Positions 1-11,909 of a DNA stretch of 64,000 bases are shown piece by piece. This DNA comes from Trogon surrucura (taxonomy: Eukaryota; Chordata; Aves; Trogoniformes; Trogonidae): contig CM036619.1 of NCBI GenBank assembly GCA_020746105.1, positions 13,926,238-13,990,237 of the forward strand, given 5' to 3'. The notes below the pieces were generated by a model, which searched no databases, had not been told where the DNA came from, and saw only the letters and a list, made by a program, of their open reading frames with translations. How positions within the stretch are numbered: position 1 is the stretch's first letter; every line of letters starts with the position of its first letter. A program made the position numbers and the translations under genes.

Positions 1-890
1 GACACAAAGTTGTGTGATGTGGCCGACACGCTGGAGGGAAGGGATGCCATCCAGAGGGACCTTGACAGGCTTGAGAGGTGGGCCCAGGCCAATCTCATGA
101 AGTTTAATAAGGCCAAGTGTAAAGTCCTACACCTGGGTCGAGGCAATCCCAAGCACAGACACAGGCTGGGCAATGAGTGAATTGAGAGTGGTCCTGGGGA
201 GAAGGATTTGGTCATGTTGGTGGATGGTAAGATCAACGTGAGCCAACAGTGTGCGCTTGTGGCCCAGAAAGCCAACTGTGTCCTGGGCTGCATCAAGAGA
301 TGTGTGACTAGTAGGTTGAGGGAGGTGACTCTGCCCCTCACCTCTGCCCTTTTGAGATCCCACTTGTAATACTGCATCCAGCTCTGGAACCCTCAACAAA
401 AAACAGACAAGGAGCTGTTGGAGCGAGTCCAGAGAAGGGCTACCAAGATCATCAAGGGGCTGGAGCACCTCTCCTACGAGGACTGGCTGAGAAAGTTAGG
501 GTTGTTCAACCTGGAAAAGAGAAGGCTCTGGGAAGACCTTATAGTGGCCTTCAGGTATCTGAAGTGAGCCTACAAAAAGGCTGGGGAGGGACTTTTTACA
601 GGGGCCTGTAGTGATAGGACGAGGAGTAATGGGTGGAAGCTGGAAGAGTGTAGGTTTAGACCTGATATGAGGAAGAAGTTCTTTACCCTGAGGGTGGTGA
701 GGCACCGGAACAGGTTGCCCAGGGAGGCTGTGGATGCTCCATCCCTGGCAGTGTTCAAAGCCAGGCTGGATGGAGCCTTGAGCAACCTGATCTAGTGGGA
801 GATGTGCCTGCCATGGCAGGGGGGTTGGAACTAGATGATCTTTGAGGTCCCTTCCAACCCAAAACATTCTATGATTCTATGATTCTATGA
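1..890 (+). mobile_element. CR1 LINE, 3' portion (5' cut by window edge)
   Basis: This is the 3' end of a CR1 non-LTR retrotransposon in sense orientation. It begins inside the reverse-transcriptase part of ORF2, just after the FADD catalytic box (the DNA reads as the DTKL region at once), runs through the conserved C-terminal part, and ends in a short 3' UTR closing with three ATTCTATGA-type units near 862-890. The frame is dead: there is a TGA near 177-179 and a TAA near 367-369 where other copies have a glutamate codon before the Tyr-Cys pair. The tail around 785-860 resembles the copy at 11496-11909 and the SINE tail at 23909-24010. The 5' end lies outside the window. Family membership is certain; the subfamily is not. 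Confidence 0.95.
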
Positions 891-2832
891 TATATGTATA
901 CAACACCGATAAATCTTGATTGGGCTCTCCTCATGCAGTGTTAAGAATACTGCACTGTATTGCTGTCTCAGCAATCCGTCTTTTAAGATTTAAAAAATAT
1001 TATAATTGCTCTTAGGAATTTAAATTTAAAGACGGCAATTTTCAGGAGTATATTTAGTTCATTTTTCAGCTTGGAATTTGCAAATCCCAATTATAGTTTC
1101 TACTGTCTTCATCAGTATGGTAGTGACATTAATGGCTTGTAGTTGAAGCTACTTTTAGCGTAATTTTATAAGGAAATACAATCTGGATAATTATGCAGAG
1201 TGTATGCAGTGTGTAATGATTAGCTGTGCGATCTTCCAAATATGAATTCTCCTTGTAAGCCAATGTAATCACATCTAAGAACAGTGTAGGGGATTAAACT
1301 TTACTGAGTCCTAATGGATATAAAAACACTGGTATCTGCACAAAGGAAAGAGACTATAAGTACCACAGTGGTTTGATATCAGGAACTTTACAAAGTAGAC
1401 TTTTTATCAATACTCGAGTCCCTAAGACATTAGAAACCAGGCAAAAAAAAGGAATCATAAAACACAGATTAAGGGGATGCCAAACTTCATTAGTTTCACT
1501 GATCATGGAACAAATTCTTGCACTGCCAATAAAGCACTTGGTTCAAGTCTGTAAGTTCATCATGCCAGGTCCCCCTCTACAGGTTGGAATACCCTGATTT
1601 TAAGGAATTTTTCAATTTCTCTGATTTCCCTGATATTAAGCATTCCTGCCAATACAATTACTCGTGAATCAGTCCAGGTTATTTGTACAAAACAGTCTCT
1701 CCTAGGCTATTCTGACTGAATCTAATAATGCTACTTTGGATTATTTCACTGTTTCAAGAAACTGGACAAGGGAAAACCTACAAACCATTCTGCATAGTAA
1801 GGAAATATCAAAGCAAGATTTGTTTGCAAATGTCAGACATCACAGAGGTTGTCTTTACATCTACAATAGCAAAGGTTTTCCATTTACAAAAAACCTACTA
1901 GAGATCAATTCCAAACTACAGAAATCTGATTAAGGCTTCTCGTTTTGCAATTCACTCAACCTAAATTGCCATCCAAGGGGAATTTCACTTGAAGGAGGAC
2001 TGCAAGATTGAGCTGGACATTCAGATGCTTAATCTGACTGTATTTGACTTTGTTCCAAGTGTTTCCCCACTCCTGGCTCCTACACACAACTTTTGTACTA
2101 TGCCATAAATCCTGTCATCAAATTAATCATGCTATGCTCTATATAGGTCAGCTGGAAAAAAGTTTATCACTATATATGACATAATGTTGTATGAAGAGGT
2201 GGAGCAAAGAAAATTAGGTAGGAAATATGGCTGATGATCTACTTAGTAGAAGAGTTTTCAATTTTTTTATTCAGGCTCTCATTACAGACAACTTCAACCT
2301 CAAAGGAAAATAAAGGAATTTCAGCAGGAATTAGGCAACAAATAATTCAGCATCGCTGAAGGCACTCATTCTCTTTTGATAGCTGAGTAGACATAACAAA
2401 GAGACATGAACATCCCTTCCATGGACTTGCCTCTTTGTGTCTATGTATTTTCCCCAAGATAACCTCAATTAGCTTGACTCCAAATTCGTTCTTTTTTTGA
2501 TGAGTACCTGAGATTGGGCAAAGCTCTCAATAAGAGCAGTTCTGCTCAGCAAAACAAAGGTGCCTGAATTGCTGTAATCTGCCTGCCAGGAAGAACAATG
2601 ACCAGGAAAACGCAGCACCCTGAATGTTATCATATGCTAATAACAGGGTTCAAATGCCTTAGAAACACTTGCAATACACTTTGCTTAAACGCTTCTTCTA
2701 AAGCTTATATGGCGTCATTTTCACTGTTATTGCAACCTTGGATTGACAGTGCAGGGATGCCAGACTTTGATAAAGTTGTAGGGTGATTCTGCTGTGCACG
2801 GAAACCCTTTGTAACGAATCGCCTGAGAAGAG
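891..2832. other. Non-repetitive AT-rich DNA, no gene seen
   Basis: I see no recognisable repeat or exon. Open frames here (for example 1373-1597, 1736-1933 and 2598-2786 on the plus strand) are 62-74 codons, resemble no family I know and have no splice context I can defend. The stretch is AT-rich. Confidence 0.6.
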
Positions 2833-2855
2833 CTGGGGGTGATGCTCACCCCCAG
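2833..2855. repeat. Perfect 10-bp inverted repeat with 3-nt loop
   Basis: CTGGGGGTGA (2833-2842) is followed by TGC and then its exact reverse complement TCACCCCCAG (2846-2855). The stem has six G:C pairs in a row plus the outer C:G and internal pairs, so it would fold stably in single-stranded DNA or RNA. No flanking gene indicates a role. Confidence 0.85.
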
Positions 2856-5800
2856 AAGGAATGTGATTGTACTACACCATCTGAGTCCCATCTAAGCGCT
2901 AAAGAGAGTAGCCTGTTGTCCCAGAGGAAATTTCATACCCTATGTTGTTTAACCTAGTCCTTCTTCCCATGGAGGCCTGTAAATGGGCCCATTATTCCAC
3001 CTACAAACCGTAGAAAACTTTTTCATAAGGCATCTCTGCCGAAGACACAGTGATCTCATTGTTGTGGCAAGCACTGAACAGACCATTCTTGCAATGACAG
3101 GTCCACTTCAGAGACCTACACTACCCCAAAAACAGGCTTTAGCAGAAGTCAATTCATTTTGTGTATGTGCATTTTGTTTGTTTGCTTGTTTGTTTTGTCA
3201 AAAGATTGCAAAGATACCTTCTCTATGAAGCTGCAGATATTTGTCTGCAGCAGCTTGGTCTACATGGATTTTACAATGACAGTCATTGTGTTCATATATT
3301 TCAAAGAGAAACTCTGGGACCACCACTGAGCTGAGATTTGTGGAGTATGAGAAAAGCAGTTCCCTGAGCTTGTAAGTTCCTTGTCCAGTGCCAGGAAGCC
3401 TGGAACCCATGAAATCACCAAGCTGGAGACTGAGATCCCAGAGTGCCCAACTCTGCCCTTTGAGGAAGCCCAGTCAATACATAAGGCTGCACTGTATCTG
3501 AGCACCTTGACAATGAGCCAAGTGAACTGTCAAGAAACCAAATAATTTTCTGATGGCAGCTGATTTCCTGGCAGGAAGAGTTTCCTCGGAACTCTGCATG
3601 GGTTTGTCAGTTCGCCAAACCCCACCCGTTCCACAAAACATTTTGATTTCAACAAATCAGTGGTTTCCAAATAGCCAGGGAAAAGAAAAAAAAAACAAAC
3701 CAATAACAAAAGAAAAAGAAAAAGAAAAAAGAGTTGTTTAAATACAAAGTTCCAAACCAATTCAAATGATTTCACTCAGTTTTCCCAAAGCTATAAATCA
3801 ATGCAATTGCTGTTTCAAAACAGGAGCCCCCAGTTGTGTTTGCCAGTTTGGAACAGTCTTACATACCAAGTCTTGAGATGGCTGACAGAACCGCATTGTG
3901 CAAATGTCCTGATCAAACGATAGCAGTGTGCCCGGATACAGCCTCCCGCTCTCTTGTGAAGATCCTCCCACAGTCCCCAGCACGATGTCCATGTGCCCAT
4001 TCCCCAGGAGGATGAATGGCTACGGTATCACTCTTATCACAGAGTCCTTCATACAAAGTAGAAATTGCAGGCTCAGGAGCACAGAATATACTGACTGCTT
4101 TCCTGCGTCCTTCTATTTTAGAGTGTAATTTAAACAGGACAGGTAACAAGCAGTGAAGGCATCCAGGTATGTCCAACAGTCACTAACAACCAGATGACAA
4201 ACTGTCCTGCTAGGGACACCAAGAAACTAATCTAACTCCTTGTCCAGGCTGGGTCAGTGTCACGGTGACTTCTTAAGGTAACAATAATTCCAATTTAAAG
4301 CACCAGTAGAGCCAGCCTAGAGGATTCTTAACCTACTCTGCACAGAGTGCATTTTCCAGCAATTCCTCACATTTATTCTCAAAGTGAGATTCTTGGGATT
4401 GGTGCCTCCACTGGATGATTGACAAAAAGGTCTTAGGCAGACTAAAGGAAAGACTCTGGCATTTGACAAGATGTATGCCACACATAATCCTGCAAACCTC
4501 AATCTCCAAATCATTTATGTGTGTGTGAGTCAGAGATGGCAGGGTTGCTGTGCAAGATTTATGTCTAAGTGACATTCTCCAGTTGTGATTCCTTTACACT
4601 AACCGGCATGCTTTGTCTGCATCCAGAGACACAAACTGCTCTTCCTGCTGCAGAGCAAGCCCTTGCTTCCGTGTGGTGTAGATTTCCATTAGGTTCAGCT
4701 CCAAGGGTAGATTAGATAGTTCTCTCCTCTGTATCATGCATCGTGGCATCATCCCCATAGTGTGCTGGAAGATACATGGCAGAGAGTAGGTGAAAGCCAC
4801 TGCATTTTACTTTGAATGATCAAATCAGAGTGTCTGTGCCAGAATACTAGGAACATGTTGCTCTTTTATTCAGGCAACATAGGATCTACAGTGAGTCATT
4901 TCCCACCTCTGCCATCCCACCCTGGGTCTCATCCAGGATATCTCCCTCAGCTGCACGACAGAGCTGGGGCTTTGGGAATAGCAAGGATGATAGATCTGAG
5001 GAGCTTGCAAGATTGGAAAAGGGTGTCAGTATTTAAGCATGGAGTAATACATTGTTAATTAAAGCAACAATCTGGGCCAGGGCATAAAGTGAGAGGAGGG
5101 CAGCTACAGGACCACCAAAAAACATGGGAATGAAGATGTGACCACATAAGTATTACTGCAGCATAAACCTCCAGCAGTTCACTAGTCACATTGAAGTTAG
5201 AGGCTTGGTGAATAGGCCATTTTTTATATCAAAACAGCAGAGTTTGTGGAATTATAAGCTGCCGGTGCAGACAAATCTTTAATGTTTCAATAAGAAAAAC
5301 AGGAATTGCAGTGACACAAACTGAGCCAGAGACTTGTATATCAGTAACATTTTTCTGCTGCTGTTGGAAGTCTTACCATTCCCTTAAATAAGCTTCCTCC
5401 ACGTGACAGAATTAGACCTGTAATTCCTGCAAATTTCCTGAGTGCTCAGACTGGTGCTGGCAAAACTTTCTGCCTATTCAGTATAATTCAACAAAATACT
5501 GTAAGAATACTGGAGAAACCTAGCACCACTACCTTAGCACTAAGAAATACAGTTCATCCCAAATAATCACCTAGAAACCACAAAACCTGCTGTTTATCAT
5601 CACTGTTTTTAACAACGGCCGAGTGGCTTGGTTCACATCTTTTCAATCTTTCGCAATCAGTGTGGCACTTAGACTGTGCAAGGCGCTGGGACTGCAGGTA
5701 GGCAGGCTTTGCTCTGCACTGCATGGAACATGGACCTCTGCAAGGAGAAATACCACCAGGTAGCACAGCCATGAAACAGCAGAGGTAATCCATCAGCTGG

Positions 5801-5989
5801 TTTAAAGACAAACTCCCTGCTGTTTTGCTAGCCTACTTTCAACCCCAAAAGAATGTGAGGATGTTTACAGACTCCATGTTCCCAAGGCCAGCACAGCTGC
5901 AATTTCAACTCGACTGGCAAAATGCTTCCACCGAGAGCCAAAGTGGCCAACTTGCTACTCCCAACAGTGAGACTGTCTTTTAATGCAGT
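2856..5989. other. Non-repetitive DNA, no gene seen
   Basis: Apart from the A-rich tract at 3684-3732 and a short TTTG-type tract near 3174-3200, I see no mobile element and no convincing exon. Open frames on both strands are short (60-87 codons), overlap each other and look like chance frames. Confidence 0.55.
3684..3732. repeat. A-rich simple repeat (GAAAAA-like)
   Basis: A nearly pure A/G-rich run with repeated AAAAAG units and a few C interruptions. It produces a Lys/Glu-rich frame on the plus strand and a Leu/Phe-rich frame on the minus strand; neither should be taken as coding. Confidence 0.8.
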
Positions 5990-6540
5990 TTATTAGCCTC
6001 ATGAGTGCAGCAGTTTGCAAATGCTACTTGGGCACCAGCAGAAAAAGCATATCTCCGGGGGAGAGCCAAAAATGGGAGGAGAGGCTGGGAGGAGCAAAGG
6101 CTGGGCCTGCAGCTGGGGGGAAGCGCCTGGCCCTGTCCTGATGGCTCCTTTGGGGGAGTTTCTGGAGGACAGTAAGGTGAGCCCAAGTCCTGAGCATCTG
6201 TGCCCTCTAGTGGCTAATAGAGGCGTGGAGACAGGGGAGGTCACTCGGGTCCCCACCTTGATCAGTGACAGGGGTGGCACAGCTGTGACCATCTTCTGCA
6301 GAAGAGGCACCGCACGGAGTGACAGCAGGTAACAGACATGGCCGGGGGGGCAAGGCGGGTAAGAAGCCCCGACTGTCTCTGACGACAGTGGGGCCGGGTG
6401 GTAGCACTCTCTCCAAATAACGAATGTCGTCACTGGAACTGATGAGGCAGGAAAAAATCTGCTTAGGAGACTTGGAGGCCCCTTCTCCGCAGTCCTGTCT
6501 CCCGCCAAAAACAGAGCACAGAGCTAATGGCCCTGTAACT
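5990..6540. other. GC-rich patch; possible regulatory DNA or noncoding exon
   Basis: This block is clearly richer in G+C than its surroundings, with runs of G near 6113-6120 and 6342-6349, but CpG is not especially dense, so I do not call it a CpG island. It contains a CTCF-like site at 6199-6217 and a splice-donor-like AAG/GTGAGC near 6175-6184. Two frames cross it (6015-6332 plus, 105 codons; 5999-6508 minus, 169 codons). Their composition (Gly/Ser/Pro/Leu rich) is what GC-rich noncoding DNA gives, and I recognise no domain in either. Conservation or RNA evidence would be needed to call an exon. Confidence 0.35.
6199..6217 (-). promoter_or_regulatory. Candidate CTCF binding site
   Basis: The plus strand reads GTGCCCTCTAGTGGCTA. 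Its reverse complement carries CCACTAGAGGGCAC, which fits the core of the vertebrate CTCF consensus (CCASYAGRKGGCRS). The motif therefore lies on the minus strand. It sits in the middle of a GC-rich patch, where CTCF sites are common. A motif match alone does not show occupancy. Confidence 0.4.
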
Positions 6541-7602
6541 TTGTTTTGATTTCCAGAGCAGTCTTGAGTTACCTAATATCTGGCTGGCTTCCCTCAATGG
6601 CTTTCCAGCAAAGTTTTTCTCAAACAGTTTTCATTAGGTATCAAATACTATCATGAAGTTCATCCTGAAACTCCTGTTAGTGGTATCAGAGACCTTGAGT
6701 GTAATCTCACCTTTCTTTCCTGTTATTTGTCTTTCTGCCCATACTGATAATCTCTAACTTACTTGCACAGGAGACACACACACATAAGTTTACATTCATT
6801 AATACATATATACTTGCATATGTAAATGCACATAAACACATCCATAGAGATGTACATGCATGTGTATATGTACAGGCAGCCTAGACATATAGAGAGGAAG
6901 CCCCATGTTACTGCCAAATGGTGTTTGCTTTCATTCTTTATCTTGCTAGTTCTTAGATAGTTATTATGTTTGTGGAATTACAGGCTGGACAGAGGGTTCA
7001 TGCCAGGCAGTCTGCACCACAGACCACATACACTATATTCCTTAAGTAGGTTGTCTCCTACTACTACCTCCTATTACAACAAGGTTGCACTTGTATTCTG
7101 ACAAGTAGTTAAAAAAAGTCTGCAATCAGGTTATTTGCAAAAGGACTTGAAACAGGAAAAAAAGATGTAAGAGTAGGGAATGGTGCTGCATTCAGAAGAT
7201 GTTTTACATCGAGGCTATGCGGCAATTTTGATAGATTTACAACTCAAAGGTCATCTCTCTGGCACCTTTCAAGAAAACAACCAAAAAACCCCCCAAAACC
7301 CCAGATAATGCTAATTTACGTCTGTGAAGGAACCATGAAGTACCACAAACCACTGGGTCAGGTCCTCTTCTGCCAGATTGTTCTCCAATCATATGTAAAG
7401 ACAACAGGCAAACTTAAGGACCTAGAGACCATCCACTTTACTCATTCCGGTGATACTATAAAATGTCTTTAATGTCTATTCAGTATCTGTCTTGTAGGAC
7501 AACACAGCAGCTCCTGCAGCTCTTTGACAGGTGGAGGGAATGTGAGTAACCTGTCCTTACGCTGGTGTCATGCCCACTTCTATGGGCATCTGACCAATGT
7601 AA
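6541..7602. other. Non-repetitive DNA before the LTR, with an alternating-dinucleotide stretch
   Basis: Nothing gene-like is visible. The only structure is a loose CA/TA/TG-alternating stretch at about 6773-6872. Confidence 0.55.
6773..6872. repeat. Degenerate alternating purine-pyrimidine tract
   Basis: Repeated short CACA, CATA, TATA and TGTA steps over about 100 bp look like an old, mutated (CA/TA)n microsatellite. Such DNA can be mutable; no gene is adjacent. Confidence 0.6.
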
Positions 7603-8177
7603 TGTCATGGCTTAAATCTAGTCAGCAACTAAGCACCAAGCAGCCACTTGCACACTCCTCATATCTGGGATGGGGGAGGATTGGAAGGGTAAAAGTGAGA
7701 AAGCTTATTGACAGAGTAGGAAAAGCAAAAGCTACAAACGCAAGCAATCAAAACAAGGAATTCATTCACCACTTCCCATGTGCAGGCAGGTGTTCAGCCA
7801 TCTCCAGAAAAGCAAAGCTGCATCACATGTAGCAGTTACTTGGGAAGACCAATGCCATCACTCCAAATGTTTCCCCTTCCTTCGTCTCTCCTCCAGATTT
7901 ATATGCTGACCACGACCTCACATGATCTGGGATATTCCTTTGGTCAGTTGGTCAGTTGGTCAGCTGTCCCATCTGTATCCCCTCTCAACTTCTCGTGCAC
8001 CCGTGCTGACTTGCTGGTGGGGTGAGAAGCAGAAAAGGCCTTGACTCTATGTAAGCGAAGCTCAGCAGTAAGGAAAACATCCCTGTTATCAATACCATTT
8101 TCAGCACAAATCCAAAACGTAACTCCATACCAGATACTATGACGAAAATTAACTCTACCCCATCCAAAACCAGCACC
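7603..8177 (-). mobile_element. Solo LTR of an avian ERVL-type endogenous retrovirus (antisense)
   Basis: I recognise this from the layout of a common avian ERV LTR. On the plus strand it opens TGTCATGG (the complement of the LTR 3' end), passes a pyrimidine/purine region with AAAAGTGAGAAAGC, then a reversed TATA box (TTTATAT at 7898-7904), a triplicated TTGGTCAG block, and ends near CCAAAACCAGCAC (about 8164-8176). The reversed TATA means the LTR sense strand is minus. No internal gag, pol or env sequence adjoins either side, so this is a solo LTR. Flanking TGTAA (7598-7602) and TGCAA (8178-8182) could be a 5-bp target duplication with one mismatch, which would suit ERVL. The class assignment is from memory. 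Confidence 0.8.
7940..7963. repeat. Three tandem 8-bp units inside the LTR
   Basis: TTGGTCAG occurs three times in a row. It lies about 36 bp from the reversed TATA box and is upstream of it on the LTR sense strand, so it may be a duplicated promoter-proximal element. Similar LTRs as I remember them have one or two copies. Confidence 0.7.
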
Positions 8178-10299
8178 TGCAAACAGTGGGAGGGCCAGGG
8201 CAGGTGGTTCATTTATTGCTTTACCATCCTCCTTGACCTTTAAACGATTTGCATCTCTGGGAAAGTTAAGAAGTGGAAGAAAGCTAAGAAATGGAAGAAG
8301 CAGGGACAACTTATTATGTGATACTCCTGTATTTTACTGTGCTAACCCTATATGTTGTGGTACTTTTGTACACTAAAGGTTACAGCCCGTATCCACAAGA
8401 TACCATTTCAGTGACTAGAAGTGGCTACTTAAGCCTGTACCACAGTCACTGAATTTGTTTCAGAAAGGATCAGTAATTTCAGTGAGTGCTCTCCATCTGC
8501 AGACCTTGGAGGACCAGCACTACAGAGCATCTCAAGCTCTGCATGTCTCCCCAAAGTTCTTCATGTTCCAGTCAAATATGAAGCATATGTTTATGGTCCA
8601 AATCAGAATGAGGCATTTTCAGCCTACTGAAACTCATCCGAGCAGAGACCATGTTAGTCAAAGCTTACACTGTCCTGGCAGCCACTCTTCTGTCTTTTTT
8701 CTATTTCTCGAGGGAATTTTTGTTTGACAAACACACTGGCATCAGTCTCATAAAACCATGCTGTGGATTAGGTAGAGGAAGAAATCTATCTCGTCTGCTT
8801 TGATAGCTCATTTTCAGCCTTTATTTGAATGGGGTTTAAAAATCAGAAAAGCGACTTTTTTTCCTGTGACTGGGTGAAGGGAAACAAGCCACTAATATAC
8901 TTTTGCTTAGCAGCACATCTAAAGAATTTTATCTCTGCAGACTTTGAAAAACTAGTCATTTGCTATGCACACATACGCCTACCTTTCAAGAAACTGTTTA
9001 TGCTGCAAATATTAAATCAGGGGACTGTATTTTAAGCAGTGATGCTTAGATTATGGTACGAACTCTTTTGATCTTGTTACTGCAGTGTATTAGTTCATTA
9101 AAGCCAAATTAGATATTTATGTTAGGAGTTCCTACCCACATACAGAATGCTACAACAGTCTCTCAGCAGAAATGTAAATTGAGGTTGTCACACAGTGAGA
9201 AAATCATCCTAACTTTTTTGTTACAATATAAACAAGGCATTAGATTTACATGTGTAAGATAGATCTGTGAATCAGATAAAATTTGATAAATTTTAACTTG
9301 AATAAGAACTTCCTCAAACATTATTATCACAAAATATTTTGCAACTTAACTTTTTGTTTGTTTGTTTTTGAAGTAGAGCGTACTGTCTATAGAAACAATT
9401 AGCCTGGCCTCTGAGCAGCACAGTAGAATTCAGCCAAATAAGATGGCTCCAGAGCATGCAAAAGACAACATGGACAGAAAATTATCAACTGCCTATAGGA
9501 AGGGAATTGAAAATAATGCTGCTTTAATCAAGGCATTTATGTGACAGGCAGGTAATACTGGATAACGATCTTTGTAGCAGGATTCATTCAACCTGTCAGA
9601 CAAGGGAAGCCAAGGGAGTATAATTTGCTAAACAATCAATCCATGTAAAGAAATCAACTGTTTTATTGATGAAATTCTGTCAGCAAACACACAAGACTTG
9701 GGCTTAGCTATAAGACTTCATCCTCTACTTCCAAAGCGCTTGTGACTCAAATCGTTTTCAAAATCTGTGTTCAGAGCAGCACTGCCTCGCTGGGCTGCCT
9801 GCTCGGACTGACAGAGGACCTCCCAGGCCTGGGCCTGAGGCCACGCATTCAAAGGCATTTGGATGACTGAAAATGCAGATAACTGCTGTCTAGAGCACCA
9901 CCAGTTAAAAGCTTTCTGAAATTTCTTGGCTTTAGGGCCTAATTTGTTTTGCTACATAGAAAACTCTTCAATGAATGTCTGAATCCCCTCTGGCTTATCT
10001 GCCTCTCTTCTGCTCCTGGATCGGCAGTAGTACTGCTCTGTCCAAGTGGAAAAGTAAGAAGAGGCAATCATCACAGGCTGAAAGTGTTCACACAGATTTT
10101 CCTGTGTTGGAGGAACCAGGGAAAATGCACAATTAATGCAGGCAGCAGTTCCCTGACCTTTGCAGACACTCACCTGTAATTACAACCTTTTCTCACTGAC
10201 AGCCTTGACGGGGTGAGGATGCTCCTGGTTTCTCCCCACAATCCCTGCCAGACTCTTGCAGGGACTTGCTGGAACTCATAATCTGCAATTTGAGAAAAA
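8178..10299. other. Non-repetitive DNA, no gene seen
   Basis: The only simple repeat is a short (TTTG)n tract near 9352-9370. Frames of 60-90 codons (such as 8455-8727 plus and 9949-10179 plus) show no known domain. I cannot support a gene. Confidence 0.55.
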
Positions 10300-10631
10300 T
10301 AGTTTAATAAAGGGGAATGTCAGGAGGACGGAACCAGGCTCTTTTCAGCGACGTCCAATGACAGGACAAGGGACAATGAGTGCAAGCTGGAACATAGGAG
10401 GTTCCACAAAAATATTAGAAAAAACTTTTTCACTGTGAGGGTGACAGAGCACTGGCACAAGCTGCCCAGAGGAGTTGTGGAATCTCCTTCCCTGGAGACA
10501 TTCAAAACCCACCTGGACGCATTCCTGTGTGATCTACTGTAGGTGATCCTGCTCTGGCAGGGGGGCTGGACTAGATGATCTTTTGAGGTCCCCTCCAACC
10601 CCTGACATTCTGTGATTTTGTGATTCTATGA
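10300..10631 (+). mobile_element. CR1 LINE, short 3' fragment
   Basis: A sense-strand CR1 truncated at its 5' end inside the extreme C-terminus of ORF2. It starts near the GTCAGGAGGACGG motif shared with the copies at 38222-39340 and 27211-29452, and ends with CATTCTGTGATTTTGTGATT and one ATTCTATGA unit. A 5'-truncated, 3'-complete insertion is the usual product of target-primed reverse transcription. The antisense frame at 10320-10598 is a shadow of this element. Confidence 0.93.
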
Positions 10632-11495
10632 AATACATCTAAATTGTAGAGTGACCTGGTGATAGAAGTGGAGAAAAGAAGTAGCACATCAGTCCCCCTG
10701 CACTTCCACATCATCCAGAAAAGAGATTTTTTTTTGCTTTTTTGGCTTTGTAGTGAATTCAAGTATCAAGGCCTAACTCTTCTTTTATGTCTACAATTCA
10801 GAAGTAACATGAGATGAGAAGTTTACCACTGAACCTCAAATGAAAGGTATTTGTAACTGCTACAACTTCAATTTTAAAAGAAAATATTTTAATTATGATG
10901 CAATGCAGTGGGAGTTAAAGAAGCTTACATTTCTGTTTATTTTACGTGGTGTCCAAACTTTTTTTTTTTTTAAACGGCAATTCTCCCATTGGTTTCATTA
11001 CAAGCACAGTGTGATATGCCTGAGTTAACATGGGAAAGCACAACAGATCCATGTGGTGGATATTAAGATACAGCACTTATAGAAGGATAAAACCTAATTC
11101 TGTGATCACACGGACATAAAGCAGGGCTGCTTCCAGTTAAGTCAGGGATACTTCACTGGTACAAAGTCAACTCTATGCACTTTTTTAAAAAGCAGTTAAT
11201 AACCATTTTTCTACACTACCAGAACTGAACCCCATGTTAGTCTTCCTAAAGGTGAAAAGGACCTGATATACTTGTTAATTCTGCATTATACTTTTGAAGG
11301 CTTTCTGCAAGAAAAGTCTTTTGTGTGTGAGAAATCTTTTATTAATATGAACATCTGTAAATCAGAAATTTTGAGAGTCAGATTCCCCAGCAGATAGGAT
11401 ACAATTTTCAGAAGTGACTAAATGATATAGAAGCCAAAGATCTGTTATCAGAGACAGGTGCTTAAATCTCATGGAAAGTCAAAGGGAAATAAATT
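10632..11495. other. Non-repetitive DNA, no gene seen
   Basis: Contains a T-rich run near 10960-10972. The section around 11088-11190 has a faint look of an old amniote interspersed repeat, but the similarity is too weak to call. No gene is visible. Confidence 0.5.
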
Positions 11496-11909
11496 TGTGA
11501 GGGTAGGCTAAGGGAACTGGAATTGTTCAACCTTGAAAAGAGAGGACTCTGGGGAGACCTCATAACTGCCTTCCAATACCTGAAGGGAACCTACAGGAAG
11601 GCTGGGGAGGGACTTTTTACAGTAGTGTCCACTGGTAGGACAAGGGGAAATGGATTTAAATTAAAGGAGAGTAGGTTTAGATTGGATCTTAGGAAAAAAA
11701 ATCTTCAGTACGAAGGTGGCAAGACTCTTGAATAAATTTTCCAGGGAAGTTGTGGATGCCCCCTCCCTTAAGGTGTTCACAGCCAGGTTGGATGAGGCCT
11801 TGAGTAGCCTGATCTAAGTTGAGAGGCGACCCTGTCTGTGGCAGGGAGGTTGGATTAGATGATCTCTAACGTCCCGTACAACCTAGGCCATTCTATGATT
11901 CTATGATTT
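11496..11909 (+). mobile_element. CR1 LINE, 3' fragment with the tail type shared by the SINE
   Basis: Sense CR1 starting within the C-terminal ORF2 region (reading as Leu-Glu-Lys-Arg-Gly-Leu-Trp-Gly-Asp-Leu, the equivalent of [10 protein letters not shown] in other copies), followed by a 3' UTR and two ATTCTATGA units. The last 100 bases (about 11810-11909) are close to the CR1-derived tail of the SINE at 23909-24010, roughly 90% identical by hand count. This copy therefore represents the kind of CR1 that could have mobilised that SINE. A 70-codon frame at 11523-11735 is its decayed ORF2 end. Confidence 0.93.

Noticed and set aside
5999-6508. Minus-strand frame of 169 codons in the GC-rich patch
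   Set aside because: GC-rich DNA lacks stops on several frames at once. The peptide is Pro/Ser/Leu rich with no domain, and an opposite-strand frame covers the same bases.
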